64,000 nucleotides of DNA from Pullulanibacillus sp. KACC 23026 (GTDB taxonomy: Bacteria > Bacillota > Bacilli > Bacillales > Sporolactobacillaceae): NCBI RefSeq assembly GCF_029094525.1, contig NZ_CP119107.1, positions 4,526,001 through 4,590,000 of the forward strand, written 5' to 3'. Within the stretch, counting starts at the first letter, position 1; every line of letters begins with the position of its first letter. The position numbers and the translations under genes are program-made. This document shows, piece by piece, positions 1-7,726 of this stretch. Under the pieces are notes generated by a model. The model ran no database searches, was not told the origin of the DNA, and saw only the letters and a list, made by a program, of their open reading frames with translations.

Positions 1-73
1 TTTCACTAAAATAAAGACTCCCGAGCGTTGCAATTAACGCAATCACCCATGCCAAATACAATTTTTTATTCAT
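1..73 (-). CDS. bdbC: Disulfide formation protein C (BdbC/DsbB family), N-terminal fragment
   Basis: Only the first 24 codons are inside the window; the gene runs off the left edge. They encode a start (MNKKLY) followed by a hydrophobic stretch (LAWVIALIATLGSLYFSE), which resembles the opening of the first membrane helix of Bacillus BdbC. BdbC is a DsbB-like quinone-linked membrane thiol oxidase that re-oxidises BdbD. The start lies 11 bases after the stop of the bdbD gene on the same strand, the usual BdbD-BdbC pairing, which supports the call. The catalytic cysteines lie outside the window and cannot be checked. Confidence 0.8.
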   Translation of the reverse strand, partial: MNKKLYLAWVIALIATLGSLYFSE

Positions 74-84
74 AAGATAATCCT

Positions 85-852
85 TTATTTTTGGATTTTA
101 TTTAGAGCTTGGTTGATTTGCTGCTTCAAAGCCTCATAATCCAAAGGACTGCCTTTGGTCATCACACCATTAATAAACAAAGTTGGGGTCCCTTGAACGC
201 CTGCTCTTTGTCCCATTAACGTATCACGATCGACCTGATCCTTATAAGAAGACTGCGCTAAGGACCATTTAAAAGCCTTCTCATCTAAAGATGGCACAGC
301 CTGCTTCGCGATTTTAGTAAGCAGATCTTGAGTCACCCAATTTTTGGTTTCATCCCCTTGATTCTCGTATAGAAGTTCATGGAATTTCCAAAAATCAGCT
401 GAATGTTCTTCATAGATCGTTTCACTTGCATTAGCTGCCAAGACGGAATCTTGAGCTATAATAGGATAATTCATAAAATAAAACTGTACTTTTCCCGTAT
501 CAATGAAATCTTTCTTCAATTGCGGAAAAACTTGAAGTTCAAAGGCTTGGCAGATCGGACATTTATAATCGCCAAACTCAGCCAATTTAATGGGAGCATC
601 AGCCTTTCCCATTGCCGGTTCATTCTTATATTGAATAACGGAAGAGGTGGTTGGAGTGCTTGTCCCACTGTTTCCGGTTTGATCCGTCTTGACTTTTTGC
701 TTGTTTTGGATGACAATCCCGACAATTAAAACAACCAAGAGTAAGACAACCAAGGTACTCATCATGATTAACCAAGTTTGCCGCTTCTTTTTCTTCTCTT
801 TTTCGCGTTGTTTCAAACGCTGATCTTTGGAAACGTTCTTTTTCTTTGCCAT
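85..852 (-). CDS. bdbD: Membrane-anchored thiol-disulfide oxidoreductase BdbD (DsbA family)
   Basis: Extracytoplasmic DsbA-like oxidase that makes disulfides in exported proteins, re-oxidised by BdbC. A very basic N-terminus (about 25 residues, Lys/Arg rich) precedes one membrane anchor (IMMSTLVVLLLVVLIVG), then a Thr/Ser-rich linker and a DsbA-type thioredoxin fold. The active site is CPIC in GDYKCPICQAFE, and the cis-Pro segment is GTPTLFING. I start at the ATG at 852 (MAKKKN), which follows AGAGGTGA by 5 bases; an in-frame ATG at 873 has no such site. Length about 255 residues, slightly longer than typical BdbD because of the charged tail. It forms an operon with bdbC downstream. Confidence 0.93.
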   Translation of the reverse strand: MAKKKNVSKDQRLKQREKEKKKKRQTWLIMMSTLVVLLLVVLIVGIVIQNKQKVKTDQTGNSGTSTPTTSSVIQYKNEPAMGKADAPIKLAEFGDYKCPICQAFELQVFPQLKKDFIDTGKVQFYFMNYPIIAQDSVLAANASETIYEEHSADFWKFHELLYENQGDETKNWVTQDLLTKIAKQAVPSLDEKAFKWSLAQSSYKDQVDRDTLMGQRAGVQGTPTLFINGVMTKGSPLDYEALKQQINQALNKIQK

Positions 853-1096
853 GCACTCACCTCTGCCATTCATTTTATAAGTAGTTTATCACAATTATGA
901 GACAGGTAAGGCCTTCAAGCCTCTACACCCGGCCTAAAATCTTTTCCTTTATAATTAGTCACGGCACTCTATGTAAAAATCAACGCAGCAACGCTTCCCC
1001 TCCATGGATTTAGCCAGAGGAGCTTGATTGCCACGTTTTTCCCATTGGTATCATTTTAGACGCCTTGCAAGGAAATCCTTAATCAGAAGCTCTGAC

Positions 1097-1828
1097 TTAA
1101 GCTTTTGCTCGAGCCTCATGACGACCTGCTTCATCCAATTCGCGAATCGTCACAAATTTGAATCGATGGTGATACTCCTCAAGAAATGGCTTGAGAGCTT
1201 TTAACGTGTTAGCGGGAGCATTAGGATGAGCACCCGGCGTTTTCCCACAATCGTGAAGACATATAATGGCTCCATTCCTTGCATGTTTCTTTAATCGTTT
1301 CAGGAGACGTTCACTGCCCAGCCCAAGGTTCCAATCGCCGAGTATGGCTGTCCAAATAACCATTCTGAAAGGTTTGGCTGTCCAATAAGAAAATAAATTC
1401 AAGTGCCCCCATGGTGGACGATAATAATAAGGCGCCTGACCGGTGATCTTTTCAACCACTTGCCCTGCCCAGTAACACTGCCTTTTAACATCTATTGGGG
1501 TTAGAAGCCAAGTGCTTAAATGACGATAATGGTGGGTCCCAACTTCATGCCCTTCATTCACCATTCTTCTAACCAGATCAGGATATTGTTCAGCAAATTC
1601 ACCGACAACAAAAAAAGTGGCCTTAGCCTGATACTCCGCTAATAAGTCCAACAGCTGAGGCGTGTACTCCGGGTCAGGTCCATCATCAAATGTTAAAGCC
1701 ATCTTGCCTGGCACAGATGATCTGTTCAATACCCCCAGTGAAAATAGACGCATTACAAAGGTTGGGAGTAATGTATAAATGATATATAAAATAAGAACCG
1801 CTAATATAATGACACCTAACATCAACAT
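1097..1828 (-). CDS. Polysaccharide deacetylase (NodB domain), membrane anchored
   Basis: Carbohydrate esterase family 4 protein, expected to remove N-acetyl groups from cell-wall glycans outside the membrane. One N-terminal hydrophobic segment (about residues 1-22) is an anchor or uncleaved signal. The NodB domain starts at MALTFDDGPDPEYT (catalytic Asp plus metal Asp). A histidine motif follows in VGTHHYRHLSTW, then RPPWG, and the C-terminal leucine-histidine motif ICLHDCGK. I prefer the ATG at 1828, five bases after AGAAGG; a TTG at 1831 and an ATG at 1822 are alternatives. Substrate (peptidoglycan, chitin or other) cannot be read from the sequence. Monocistronic. Confidence 0.88.
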   Translation of the reverse strand: MLMLGVIILAVLILYIIYTLLPTFVMRLFSLGVLNRSSVPGKMALTFDDGPDPEYTPQLLDLLAEYQAKATFFVVGEFAEQYPDLVRRMVNEGHEVGTHHYRHLSTWLLTPIDVKRQCYWAGQVVEKITGQAPYYYRPPWGHLNLFSYWTAKPFRMVIWTAILGDWNLGLGSERLLKRLKKHARNGAIICLHDCGKTPGAHPNAPANTLKALKPFLEEYHHRFKFVTIRELDEAGRHEARAKA

Positions 1829-1930
1829 CAACGCCTTCTACGGATAATAAATTGTCTTAAACTATTTTAGCATGAAAAAGATTTTATGGAGACGAAAAAG
1901 TTTCAAGACAACCTATCGCTTCCGGTGTAA

Positions 1931-1960
1931 GAAAAGGAGCAGCTTTTGCTGCTCCTTTTC
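1931..1960 (-). terminator. Intrinsic terminator of the DUF1540 gene
   Basis: Perfect inverted repeat GAAAAGGAGCAGC / GCTGCTCCTTTTC around a 4-base loop, 25 bases past the stop of the DUF1540 gene. The T-run on the minus strand is short, so it may act partly as a bidirectional hairpin between the two flanking genes. Confidence 0.7.
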
Positions 1961-1985
1961 CTGACTGAAATAAACGTTTGTTCTA

Positions 1986-2141
1986 TTAATGGACGGGATC
2001 AAAGGTCTTACAATCCGTTTCCTCTTGATCAGAGGCCTGTTCACCAGCATGACTTACCACATAGATTTCTTCCGCTGAACACCGATTTCCCTTTTCCCAA
2101 AATTTGCAATTGCTTACTTCACATAAAACATCCTGGGCCAT
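1986..2141 (-). CDS. DUF1540 domain small cysteine protein (51 aa)
   Basis: A 51-codon gene opening MAQDVLCEVSNCKFW and ending DCKTFDPVH. The cysteine spacing (C-x4-C-x8-C near the N-terminus and a fourth Cys near the C-terminus) fits the DUF1540 family of small, probably metal-binding proteins that are common in spore formers. The ATG follows AAAGGAGTG at a good distance, and a clear hairpin terminator lies 25 bases downstream. Function of the family is not established. An 80-codon frame on the other strand over the same bases is a shadow with no ribosome binding site or family match. Confidence 0.85.
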   Translation of the reverse strand: MAQDVLCEVSNCKFWEKGNRCSAEEIYVVSHAGEQASDQEETDCKTFDPVH

Positions 2142-2268
2142 ATGACAACACTCCTTTACCTGAAGGATCTTGCTCGTCCATCAAGTGAACGTTGTTGCCT
2201 TTATATTTTCTGCAAGACTTCTCTTACTATCCGTTCATCCTTTTGTTAGAACTGCCTCTTTTTCCCTC

Positions 2269-2352
2269 TTACACCCAATAAACTAAATAATAAATAACGG
2301 TCATTAATAAGACAATTCCAAGTGTTAAAAAACCTAAATTGCGATTGCTCAT
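2269..2352 (-). CDS. Predicted 27-residue single-span membrane peptide
   Basis: Short open frame MSNRNLGFLTLG... ending YLVYWV. It has a polar N-terminus and then an unbroken hydrophobic stretch long enough for one transmembrane helix. The ATG is preceded by GGGGGGAGA at 7 bases, one of the strongest ribosome binding sites in the area, which is the main support for calling it real. I do not recognise the family. It sits among other very small sporulation-type genes (DUF1540, Spo0E-like, tlp), so a sporulation role is possible but only by context. Confidence 0.55.
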   Translation of the reverse strand: MSNRNLGFLTLGIVLLMTVIYYLVYWV

Positions 2353-2461
2353 GATTCGTCTCCCCCCAAGCGATTGATCCAATCCATTTGGACAATCAAT
2401 GTTAATTTTTAAAAATCAGGATTACAAAGTTTTAAAAAGGGGAATAGAAAATGGCGGGAAT

Positions 2462-2629
2462 TCAGAGGCACTTCTTCATATATCTAATAATTAAAACGTC
2501 AAGCTCTCGACTCTTTTCGAGCGTTTCTTTAGTATGTATCCCTTGCAGCTCTGCCAAGGCAATCATTTGACTTCTTTTCCTATTAATGGAAGATATAAGC
2601 TCCTGGTGGGTTTCTTTTAAAAGATTCAT
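2462..2629 (-). CDS. Spo0E-like aspartyl-phosphate phosphatase (55 aa)
   Basis: Spo0E-family proteins dephosphorylate the sporulation regulator Spo0A~P and so delay sporulation. The 55-residue product carries the family signature: a basic helix (INRKRSQMIALAELQG), a turn, then KETLEKSRELDVLIIRY, in which SRELD matches the conserved SxxLD motif of the family. The length is typical for short Spo0E/YnzD/YisI proteins. The ATG lies 11 bases after AGGAGAG. An overlapping upstream ATG in another frame opens only 17 codons, so ribosome choice between the two could modulate expression. Confidence 0.88.
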   Translation of the reverse strand: MNLLKETHQELISSINRKRSQMIALAELQGIHTKETLEKSRELDVLIIRYMKKCL

Positions 2630-2800
2630 GTTTCATTGCTCTCCTATCCACTTATCGGCTTTTCAAAGAAACATTAATAATTGGTGAACAAAGTCCTACA
2701 AATTGTGACAAGTCTTTCAATGCTTCTATTATGATAATGAATGTTAGAAAATTCAATTGTTTAGACAAAACTTATAATTATTCGACAAATTCTCACAAGA

Positions 2801-2837
2801 AAAAGCGGGGGCTAATGCAAAATTAGCCTCCCGCTTT
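2801..2837 (-). terminator. Intrinsic terminator of tlp
   Basis: Stem AAAGCGGGAGGCTAAT / ATTAGCCCCCGCTTT with one mismatch and a short loop, followed on the minus strand by CTTTTTCTT. It begins only a few bases after the tlp stop codon. Confidence 0.9.
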
Positions 2838-2840
2838 CAA

Positions 2841-3068
2841 TCATTGCTGCTGGTCCATTTCATCCTTTATCTCTTGTTGCATAAATTGAATCGCTTCTTC
2901 ACGGCGGGCGTTTTTAGCTTCGATACCTGAACGGTCGCGAGCGGAGCTTTGGGCATCCAATGTTTTTTCCGCTTCTTCCATATTATCTACTGTGTTTTGA
3001 ACCATCTCCTGAAGCTTCTCAACATTATCGCTGCGGTCATCTGGATTTGGTTTATTTTGATACGCCAT
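2841..3068 (-). CDS. tlp: Small acid-soluble spore protein Tlp
   Basis: Minor SASP found in the spore core, made late in the forespore. The 75-residue product has the family core [17 protein letters not shown], followed by a charged helix (NMEEAEKTL) and [18 protein letters not shown] near the C-terminus, which matches Tlp closely over its full length. The ATG at 3068 follows AAAGGGGG. A sigma-G-like promoter lies about 40 bases upstream, as expected for a forespore gene, and a strong terminator follows directly. Its presence is direct evidence that the organism makes endospores. Confidence 0.95.
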   Translation of the reverse strand: MAYQNKPNPDDRSDNVEKLQEMVQNTVDNMEEAEKTLDAQSSARDRSGIEAKNARREEAIQFMQQEIKDEMDQQQ

Positions 3069-3102
3069 TGTAATGGCCCCCTTTAGAAGATGGATTCAGA
3101 AT

Positions 3103-3131
3103 TAGTGTGCGATAGAGCGATAAGCTTATGC
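3103..3131 (-). promoter_or_regulatory. Putative sigma-G/sigma-F promoter of tlp
   Basis: Minus strand: -35 GCATA (3131-3127) and -10 core CACACTA (around 3109-3103), with spacing close to the forespore consensus. The position, about 35-40 bases before the tlp start, is right. The same ACACTA core recurs before the germination operon at 10.2 kb. Confidence 0.55.
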
Positions 3132-3463
3132 CTTCCAATTTTTATCTGAATGGCCTTAAATAAAACCTTAATTATTTTTTATATGTTGGTTCAGTTTGTC
3201 CCTAAAGAATAATACTATTACTTAATAAGAGACTTGTGATAAAATCTAAAATGGTAAGAAACCTTTATGATTATCGCTCGTCTTTATTAAAAAGGATCGT
3301 CTTTATAAAATCTTTATAAGAATTATGGATGAACTTATGTGATGGAGACTGGCTTTAGCCCGGATAACTTGGCGAGGTTTTATGACATTATAGTTTTTAT
3401 ATTGGTGTAGCCAAGTCCTATGCTTTCCTTAAAGGCTCGAAAGCCCAAAGGAGTGACCTAGAC

Positions 3464-4621
3464 GTGACAAAGTCAATACTTATTTTGACCGGTAGATATG
3501 GTGATGGCCATCAAAAAGCGGCAGATGCGATTGCTGAAGTGGTTAAAGACCATTATCCAGATGTAAAGCCCATTGTCTTTGATGTAACGGATCTTTTACC
3601 AACCATGTTTGACAAGCTTGGTAAACACATTTTTATTAAAGGCATTAAAAGGTTCCCTAATCTATACGATTATCTATACGAAAAAACAAGAGAAGAAACA
3701 AAAGCTTCTGTATTATTTAAAAACATAAATCGAATTGGCCTAACCGATCTCGAACAATACATTGAATCGGTTCAACCAATGGGAGTTGTGAGTACATTCC
3801 CGGTCGCTTCCGGCATGCTTTCTTTACTCAAAAGAGAAGGGCGCCTCCAAGCTCCCATTTTCACAGTGATTACAGATCATACGGTTCACAGTTCTTGGGT
3901 TTATCCAAATATTGACCATTATTTCGTGGCCTCTGAAGATGTGAAAAAACGCTTGATGGATTTCAACATAAGAGAGACAGCGATAACCGTAACAGGTATT
4001 CCCATTCATCCAAAGTTCTCGTCCCCTTATTCGAAGCCTTGGATTAAGCGAAAGCTTGGATTAAGTGATGCGCCATGCCTCCTTTTAGTTGGGGGCGGCT
4101 TTGGTATTTTCCGAAACTTGGCATCCATTCTTGAAGAGCTTAATGAGATACCGATTAAAATGACACTGGTCATTATTTGCGGGAGAAACGACAAGCTTTA
4201 CAGAAGATTAAAACAGCAGACCTTTTATACCCATCACCGCCTCCAAATATTAGGGTTTGTTGAAAATATGAATGAATGGATGGCAGCAGCGGACCTCTTG
4301 ATAACAAAACCAGGCGGTATGACCGTTTCAGAGGCTCTCGCGCTCGAAGTACCGATGATCATCGTTCAAGCTTTGGGCGGTCAGGAAAATGATAACTTAC
4401 GCTTTTTATTAGATTCTGGGACCTCTCTCTATGCCAAAGATCCTCAAACCCTTATCAAACAGTTGAATTATTTATTTTTGGCCAACGGGATTGAGGATTT
4501 GAGAGAAGCCCTAAAGAAATTTGTCTGGCAAAAGCAATCTGCATTAAATGTCGCTAAAGTTATGATGGATGTCATTAAAACCAAACAAAAACAAGCACTG
4601 CGTTTAGTGAGTTTAGGCTAA
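3464..4621 (+). CDS. Glycosyltransferase of the UgtP/MGDG synthase family (GT28)
   Basis: Family members transfer glucose or galactose from a UDP-sugar to diacylglycerol at the inner face of the membrane, making glycolipids and lipoteichoic acid anchors. The 385-residue length equals that of Bacillus UgtP. N-terminal acceptor domain: ILILTGRYGDGHQKAADAI, the gly-rich loop of the family. C-terminal donor domain: LLLVGGGFGIFRN, then FVENMNEWMAAADLLITKPGG and MTVSEALALEVPMII, the UDP-sugar binding region. The start is GTG, ten bases after AAAGGAG. It stands alone between divergent tlp and uppP, with a terminator directly after it. It could be UgtP itself or a paralogue with a different acceptor. 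Confidence 0.85.
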   Translation: MTKSILILTGRYGDGHQKAADAIAEVVKDHYPDVKPIVFDVTDLLPTMFDKLGKHIFIKGIKRFPNLYDYLYEKTREETKASVLFKNINRIGLTDLEQYIESVQPMGVVSTFPVASGMLSLLKREGRLQAPIFTVITDHTVHSSWVYPNIDHYFVASEDVKKRLMDFNIRETAITVTGIPIHPKFSSPYSKPWIKRKLGLSDAPCLLLVGGGFGIFRNLASILEELNEIPIKMTLVIICGRNDKLYRRLKQQTFYTHHRLQILGFVENMNEWMAAADLLITKPGGMTVSEALALEVPMIIVQALGGQENDNLRFLLDSGTSLYAKDPQTLIKQLNYLFLANGIEDLREALKKFVWQKQSALNVAKVMMDVIKTKQKQALRLVSLG

Positions 4622-4644
4622 CGAAAATGTAAGTGTCCAAAAAG

Positions 4645-4679
4645 CAGGGGAGCCGAGAACATTGGCGACCCTGTTTTTT
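4645..4679 (+). terminator. Intrinsic terminator of the glycosyltransferase gene
   Basis: CAGGGG...CCCTG stem with an inner GCC/GGC pairing, followed by GTTTTTTG, about 25 bases past the stop codon. Confidence 0.8.
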
Positions 4680-4727
4680 GTTATGGCCTCTCCCGCGTGC
4701 CGCCCAGTCAATAGGAAAAACCCGTTC

Positions 4728-4760
4728 AGACTCCTTGGCCCACTTGAGGAGTCTTTTTTT
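4728..4760 (+). terminator. Second intrinsic terminator, upstream of uppP
   Basis: Stem AGACTCCT / AGGAGTCT followed by TTTTTTT. It lies after the first terminator and 126 bases before the uppP start, with no gene between the two. It may be a backup terminator or, if a promoter lies between them, a leader terminator for uppP. Confidence 0.75.
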
Positions 4761-4885
4761 CATGGATTTCTTTAATATCTAGACAAGCCAGTCCATATAT
4801 ATAGACTATCTAGGATTGTCCTAAGTTGCTCAAGGAACGGTCCTTCATCAAACGTCTGATTTTGGACAAGGGGAGATTAACCATC

Positions 4886-5665
4886 ATGAACGGTTTTGAA
4901 GCATTTATCTTAGGCCTTATTCAAGGCATTACCGAATTTTTGCCTATTTCAAGTACAGGTCACTTATACATAGGTCGTCATTTGTTTGGCCTGGACGAAG
5001 CGGGACTCTTTCTAGACACCATGCTCCACTTTGGAACCTTAATTGCCATTGTTGTTTTTTATAAGGACGTATTAATCGATCTTCTGCTCCATCCGTTTCG
5101 AAAGCTTACCCTTTTGTTAATTATCGGCACTCTGCCAGCGGTTATCTTTGGACTTGCTTTTGAATCCTATTTTGAACAGCTGTCCAAAACGGGAGCCACG
5201 ATCGGCTGGGAGTTTCTCATTACAGGTGCTCTCCTCTGGTTTGCCGATTCAGTAAAGGGCGGGGCCAAACAGCTTGATCAAATAACGGCATGGGATGCCC
5301 TCATTATTGGCTGCTTTCAAGCAACCGCTATATTCCCTGCGATATCTCGATCCGGTTCAACCATTGCGGCAAGCCTATTCCGAAAACTCGATCGCGATAC
5401 GGCCGCTTATTTTTCCTTTCTTCTATCCACTCCTGCCATTGCCGGGGCAGTTGCTTTACAGTGTAAAGATTTATTTGATTCAAGCGGTCCGGACATTGGC
5501 CTTGTCCCATTGTTTATCGCAACCTTGTCCTCTGCTTTATTTGGGTATCTTGCCATGAAGTGGATGATCGGTTATTTAAAGAAACACTCTCTCAAAATCT
5601 TTTCGTTTTATGTTTGGATTTTAGGCCTCTTTATCATCTTTGCTCAAGCATTAGGGCTATTTTAA
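4886..5665 (+). CDS. uppP: Undecaprenyl-diphosphatase UppP (BacA)
   Basis: Integral membrane phosphatase that recycles undecaprenyl diphosphate to the monophosphate carrier used in wall synthesis; extra dosage gives bacitracin tolerance. Both catalytic signatures are present: QGITEFLPISSTGHL near the N-terminus and FPAISRSGSTIAASL in the centre. About seven hydrophobic segments are visible over 259 residues, close to the family length. I start at the ATG at 4886, ten bases after AAGGGGAG; a frame extension to 4826 lacks a ribosome binding site and would add a charged tail before the family start MNGFEAFILGLIQG. Confidence 0.95.
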   Translation: MNGFEAFILGLIQGITEFLPISSTGHLYIGRHLFGLDEAGLFLDTMLHFGTLIAIVVFYKDVLIDLLLHPFRKLTLLLIIGTLPAVIFGLAFESYFEQLSKTGATIGWEFLITGALLWFADSVKGGAKQLDQITAWDALIIGCFQATAIFPAISRSGSTIAASLFRKLDRDTAAYFSFLLSTPAIAGAVALQCKDLFDSSGPDIGLVPLFIATLSSALFGYLAMKWMIGYLKKHSLKIFSFYVWILGLFIIFAQALGLF

Positions 5666-5775
5666 CTGACGAAAATAAGTTGATCTTGGCTGCGGTCAAG
5701 GCTCTTGTCACATCTAATGAGTCCATGCAAAAAAGAGTTAATGATCCTAAAGCCAAATTGAAAAGAGGGGCGCGA

Positions 5776-6825
5776 ATGAAGTCATATCTGACTAGTTTAA
5801 AAATAGCCTTTACCTTGGTTGGAACCATCATCGGTGCTGGTTTTGCAACCGGTAAAGAAATTTTTCAATTCTTCACCCAATACGGAGCATGGGGAACCAT
5901 TGGTGTTGTGGTTTCAGGTCTTCTATATATGTGGACCTCTACCAAGATTATGGTGATTTCCTACCATATCCAAGCCCGTTCCTTTAATGAATTTAATCAC
6001 TTCCTATTCGGCAAACATATAGGACGTTTCTTAAGTGCCATTACCCTTTGCATGATGATCGGGGTCACTGCGGTTATGCTTTCAGGTGCAGGGGCCCTTT
6101 TCAAAGAACAACTAGGCTGGTCCCCTCTAATCGGAAGTTTTATCGTCATTGGCATTTGTTTTCTATCCTTGCAAAGAGGGATTGATGGGGTGTTAATCAT
6201 CAACAGCCTTGTCGTTCCCATTATGGTTACGATTGTTATCATCATGGCTTTCATTCAATTTCCCGTCCTTCACGTTTCCGACTGGTTTCCTGTCCAAGCT
6301 CCATCCCTGCACAGTTTCTGGCTGATCAATGCCATCTATTATGTTTCCTTTAATCTTGTGACAACACAGGCCGTTCTCGTTCCTTTAGGACATGATATAC
6401 AGGATCTAAAAGCGATAAAAAGAGGCGGTGTTCTAGGAGGACTTCTGTTTGCCGTGTGTTTGTTTGCCGGTCACTTGGCGATCTTATCCTTATCTGATGC
6501 TAAATTATTTGACATTCCGATGGTCGTCTTAGCTGAGCGCATTGGTCCCTTATTTTATGGATTAGTCTTTGTCCTTATCATTGGTGAAATTCTGACTACT
6601 TATGTCGGAAATATCTACGGGATGACACGCCAAATGACGAGTTTCATTAACGTACCGGAATCTCTATTGATCATTAGCCTGTTGGTTATCACTTTTCTTG
6701 TTAGCTTATTTGATTATGGAACTCTCATTGAATCCTTATATCCGTTCTTCGGTCAACTCGGCCTCTTCTTCACCGCTATGGTTATTGTCAGACGAACACC
6801 CTCTAACATTGCATTAAAACGCTGA
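5776..6825 (+). CDS. YkvI-like membrane transporter (APC superfamily)
   Basis: Polytopic membrane protein of about 349 residues with some ten hydrophobic segments. The opening KIAFTLVGTIIGAGFATGKEI is characteristic of YkvI-type proteins, distantly related to branched-chain amino-acid and germination permeases. The substrate is unknown. The ATG at 5776 follows AGAGGGG at 5-6 bases; the frame stays open back to 5560 but that part overlaps the end of uppP in another frame and is not family-like. It follows uppP by 110 bases and may be co-transcribed. Confidence 0.82.
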   Translation: MKSYLTSLKIAFTLVGTIIGAGFATGKEIFQFFTQYGAWGTIGVVVSGLLYMWTSTKIMVISYHIQARSFNEFNHFLFGKHIGRFLSAITLCMMIGVTAVMLSGAGALFKEQLGWSPLIGSFIVIGICFLSLQRGIDGVLIINSLVVPIMVTIVIIMAFIQFPVLHVSDWFPVQAPSLHSFWLINAIYYVSFNLVTTQAVLVPLGHDIQDLKAIKRGGVLGGLLFAVCLFAGHLAILSLSDAKLFDIPMVVLAERIGPLFYGLVFVLIIGEILTTYVGNIYGMTRQMTSFINVPESLLIISLLVITFLVSLFDYGTLIESLYPFFGQLGLFFTAMVIVRRTPSNIALKR

Positions 6826-6883
6826 AATGAGGGTATTGAAGGCATTAAGCAATTCTTACTTAACATCAACAGAAATCAAAAGG

Positions 6884-6912
6884 AAAGGGACCGACACATT
6901 TGTCAGTCCCTT
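6884..6912. terminator. Hairpin after the YkvI-like gene
   Basis: AAGGGAC/GTCCCTT with an inner CGACA/TGTCA arm. It lacks a long T-run, so termination efficiency is uncertain. A 65-codon frame across this stretch has no ribosome binding site and no recognisable content. Confidence 0.45.
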
Positions 6913-7049
6913 CACTTATGTGGAGATAAGAAAATTGGATTCAGCGTGTAGAGTAACCCTAACCATCATGCGTAAAAGAGGAGATCCTCCCTGCATTAAT
7001 AGGTTACTTGTTTATTCCCTTTAAGCGGTCCGTTTAAACACAAGATAAA

Positions 7050-7074
7050 AATGAGTTCAGGCTTTTAGGGCTGA
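7050..7074 (-). terminator. Intrinsic terminator overlapping the resA stop codon
   Basis: On the minus strand GTTCAG / CTGAAC with a 10-base loop, followed by TCATTTTTATC. The stop codon of the ResA-like gene lies inside the loop region. Confidence 0.7.
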
Positions 7075-7589
7075 ACCAGCTTCATCGTTTGCTCCACTTC
7101 CTTGACGCTTGTCATACTGCCAACAATCTTTTTGACGACTTTGCCATTCTTATCGATTACAAAAGTCGTCGGGATTGGCCCAATATTGTACTTATCAGTC
7201 ACAAGCCCCTTACTGTCAAGTACAACCGGAATGTCTAAATCATTGTTTTCAAGAAATGAACGGACTGTAATGGGACTCTCTTGAATATTGACCCCGAGAA
7301 CCGTTACGCCTTTGATTCCACTCTTTAAGGCTTTATTAATATAAGGCATCTCCGCTTTGCATGGATCACACCATGATCCCCAAAAATTCAAAAGAACCCC
7401 TTGTCCCCGGTAGTCCGCCAGCTGCACATTTTTACCGCTCAAGTCCTGAAGTTCAAAGTTCGGGGCGGTATCTCCCACATTAATTTCCTGTTTTCCCTTA
7501 ACAACTTGATAGACAGTGAAGCCAATGGCTACGACCACAATCACTAATATGATCGTCCTGATAAAAAGCCGCATTCGACGGTTTAACAA
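7065..7589 (-). CDS. resA: ResA-like membrane-anchored thiol-disulfide oxidoreductase
   Basis: Extracytoplasmic thioredoxin-fold reductase. In Bacillus ResA reduces the haem-binding cysteines of apocytochrome c, using electrons from CcdA. The 174-residue product has one N-terminal anchor (about residues 8-26), then NVGDTAPNFELQDLSGK, the active site WCDPC in NFWGSWCDPCKAEMP, and the cis-Pro loop GPIPTTFVIDKNGKVV. It starts at TTG (7589) after GAGGGTGG; an ATG at 7574 is an alternative. It is not next to resB/resC, so it may be a stand-alone ResA/StoA-type protein. A ccdA gene is in the window at 42 kb. Confidence 0.85.
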   Translation of the reverse strand: MLNRRMRLFIRTIILVIVVVAIGFTVYQVVKGKQEINVGDTAPNFELQDLSGKNVQLADYRGQGVLLNFWGSWCDPCKAEMPYINKALKSGIKGVTVLGVNIQESPITVRSFLENNDLDIPVVLDSKGLVTDKYNIGPIPTTFVIDKNGKVVKKIVGSMTSVKEVEQTMKLVQP

Positions 7590-7726
7590 ACTGTCACCAC
7601 CCTCTCACCCCAAAACTCCTCCTGTTTCGTGAGTGCCTCCATCCATCGTCCAACTATAAAGAATATTGTTATTAGTTTACCACATTTTGAACTCACTTTG
7701 GGGACATCCTTAGAGTTAGATTTACT

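Noticed and set aside
1946-2188. Plus-strand gene of 80 codons
   Set aside because: Covers the DUF1540 gene and its terminator on the other strand; the minus frame has the family cysteines and a good ribosome binding site.
6827-7024. Gene after the YkvI-like gene
   Set aside because: Contains the downstream hairpin, has no ribosome binding site and no family features.
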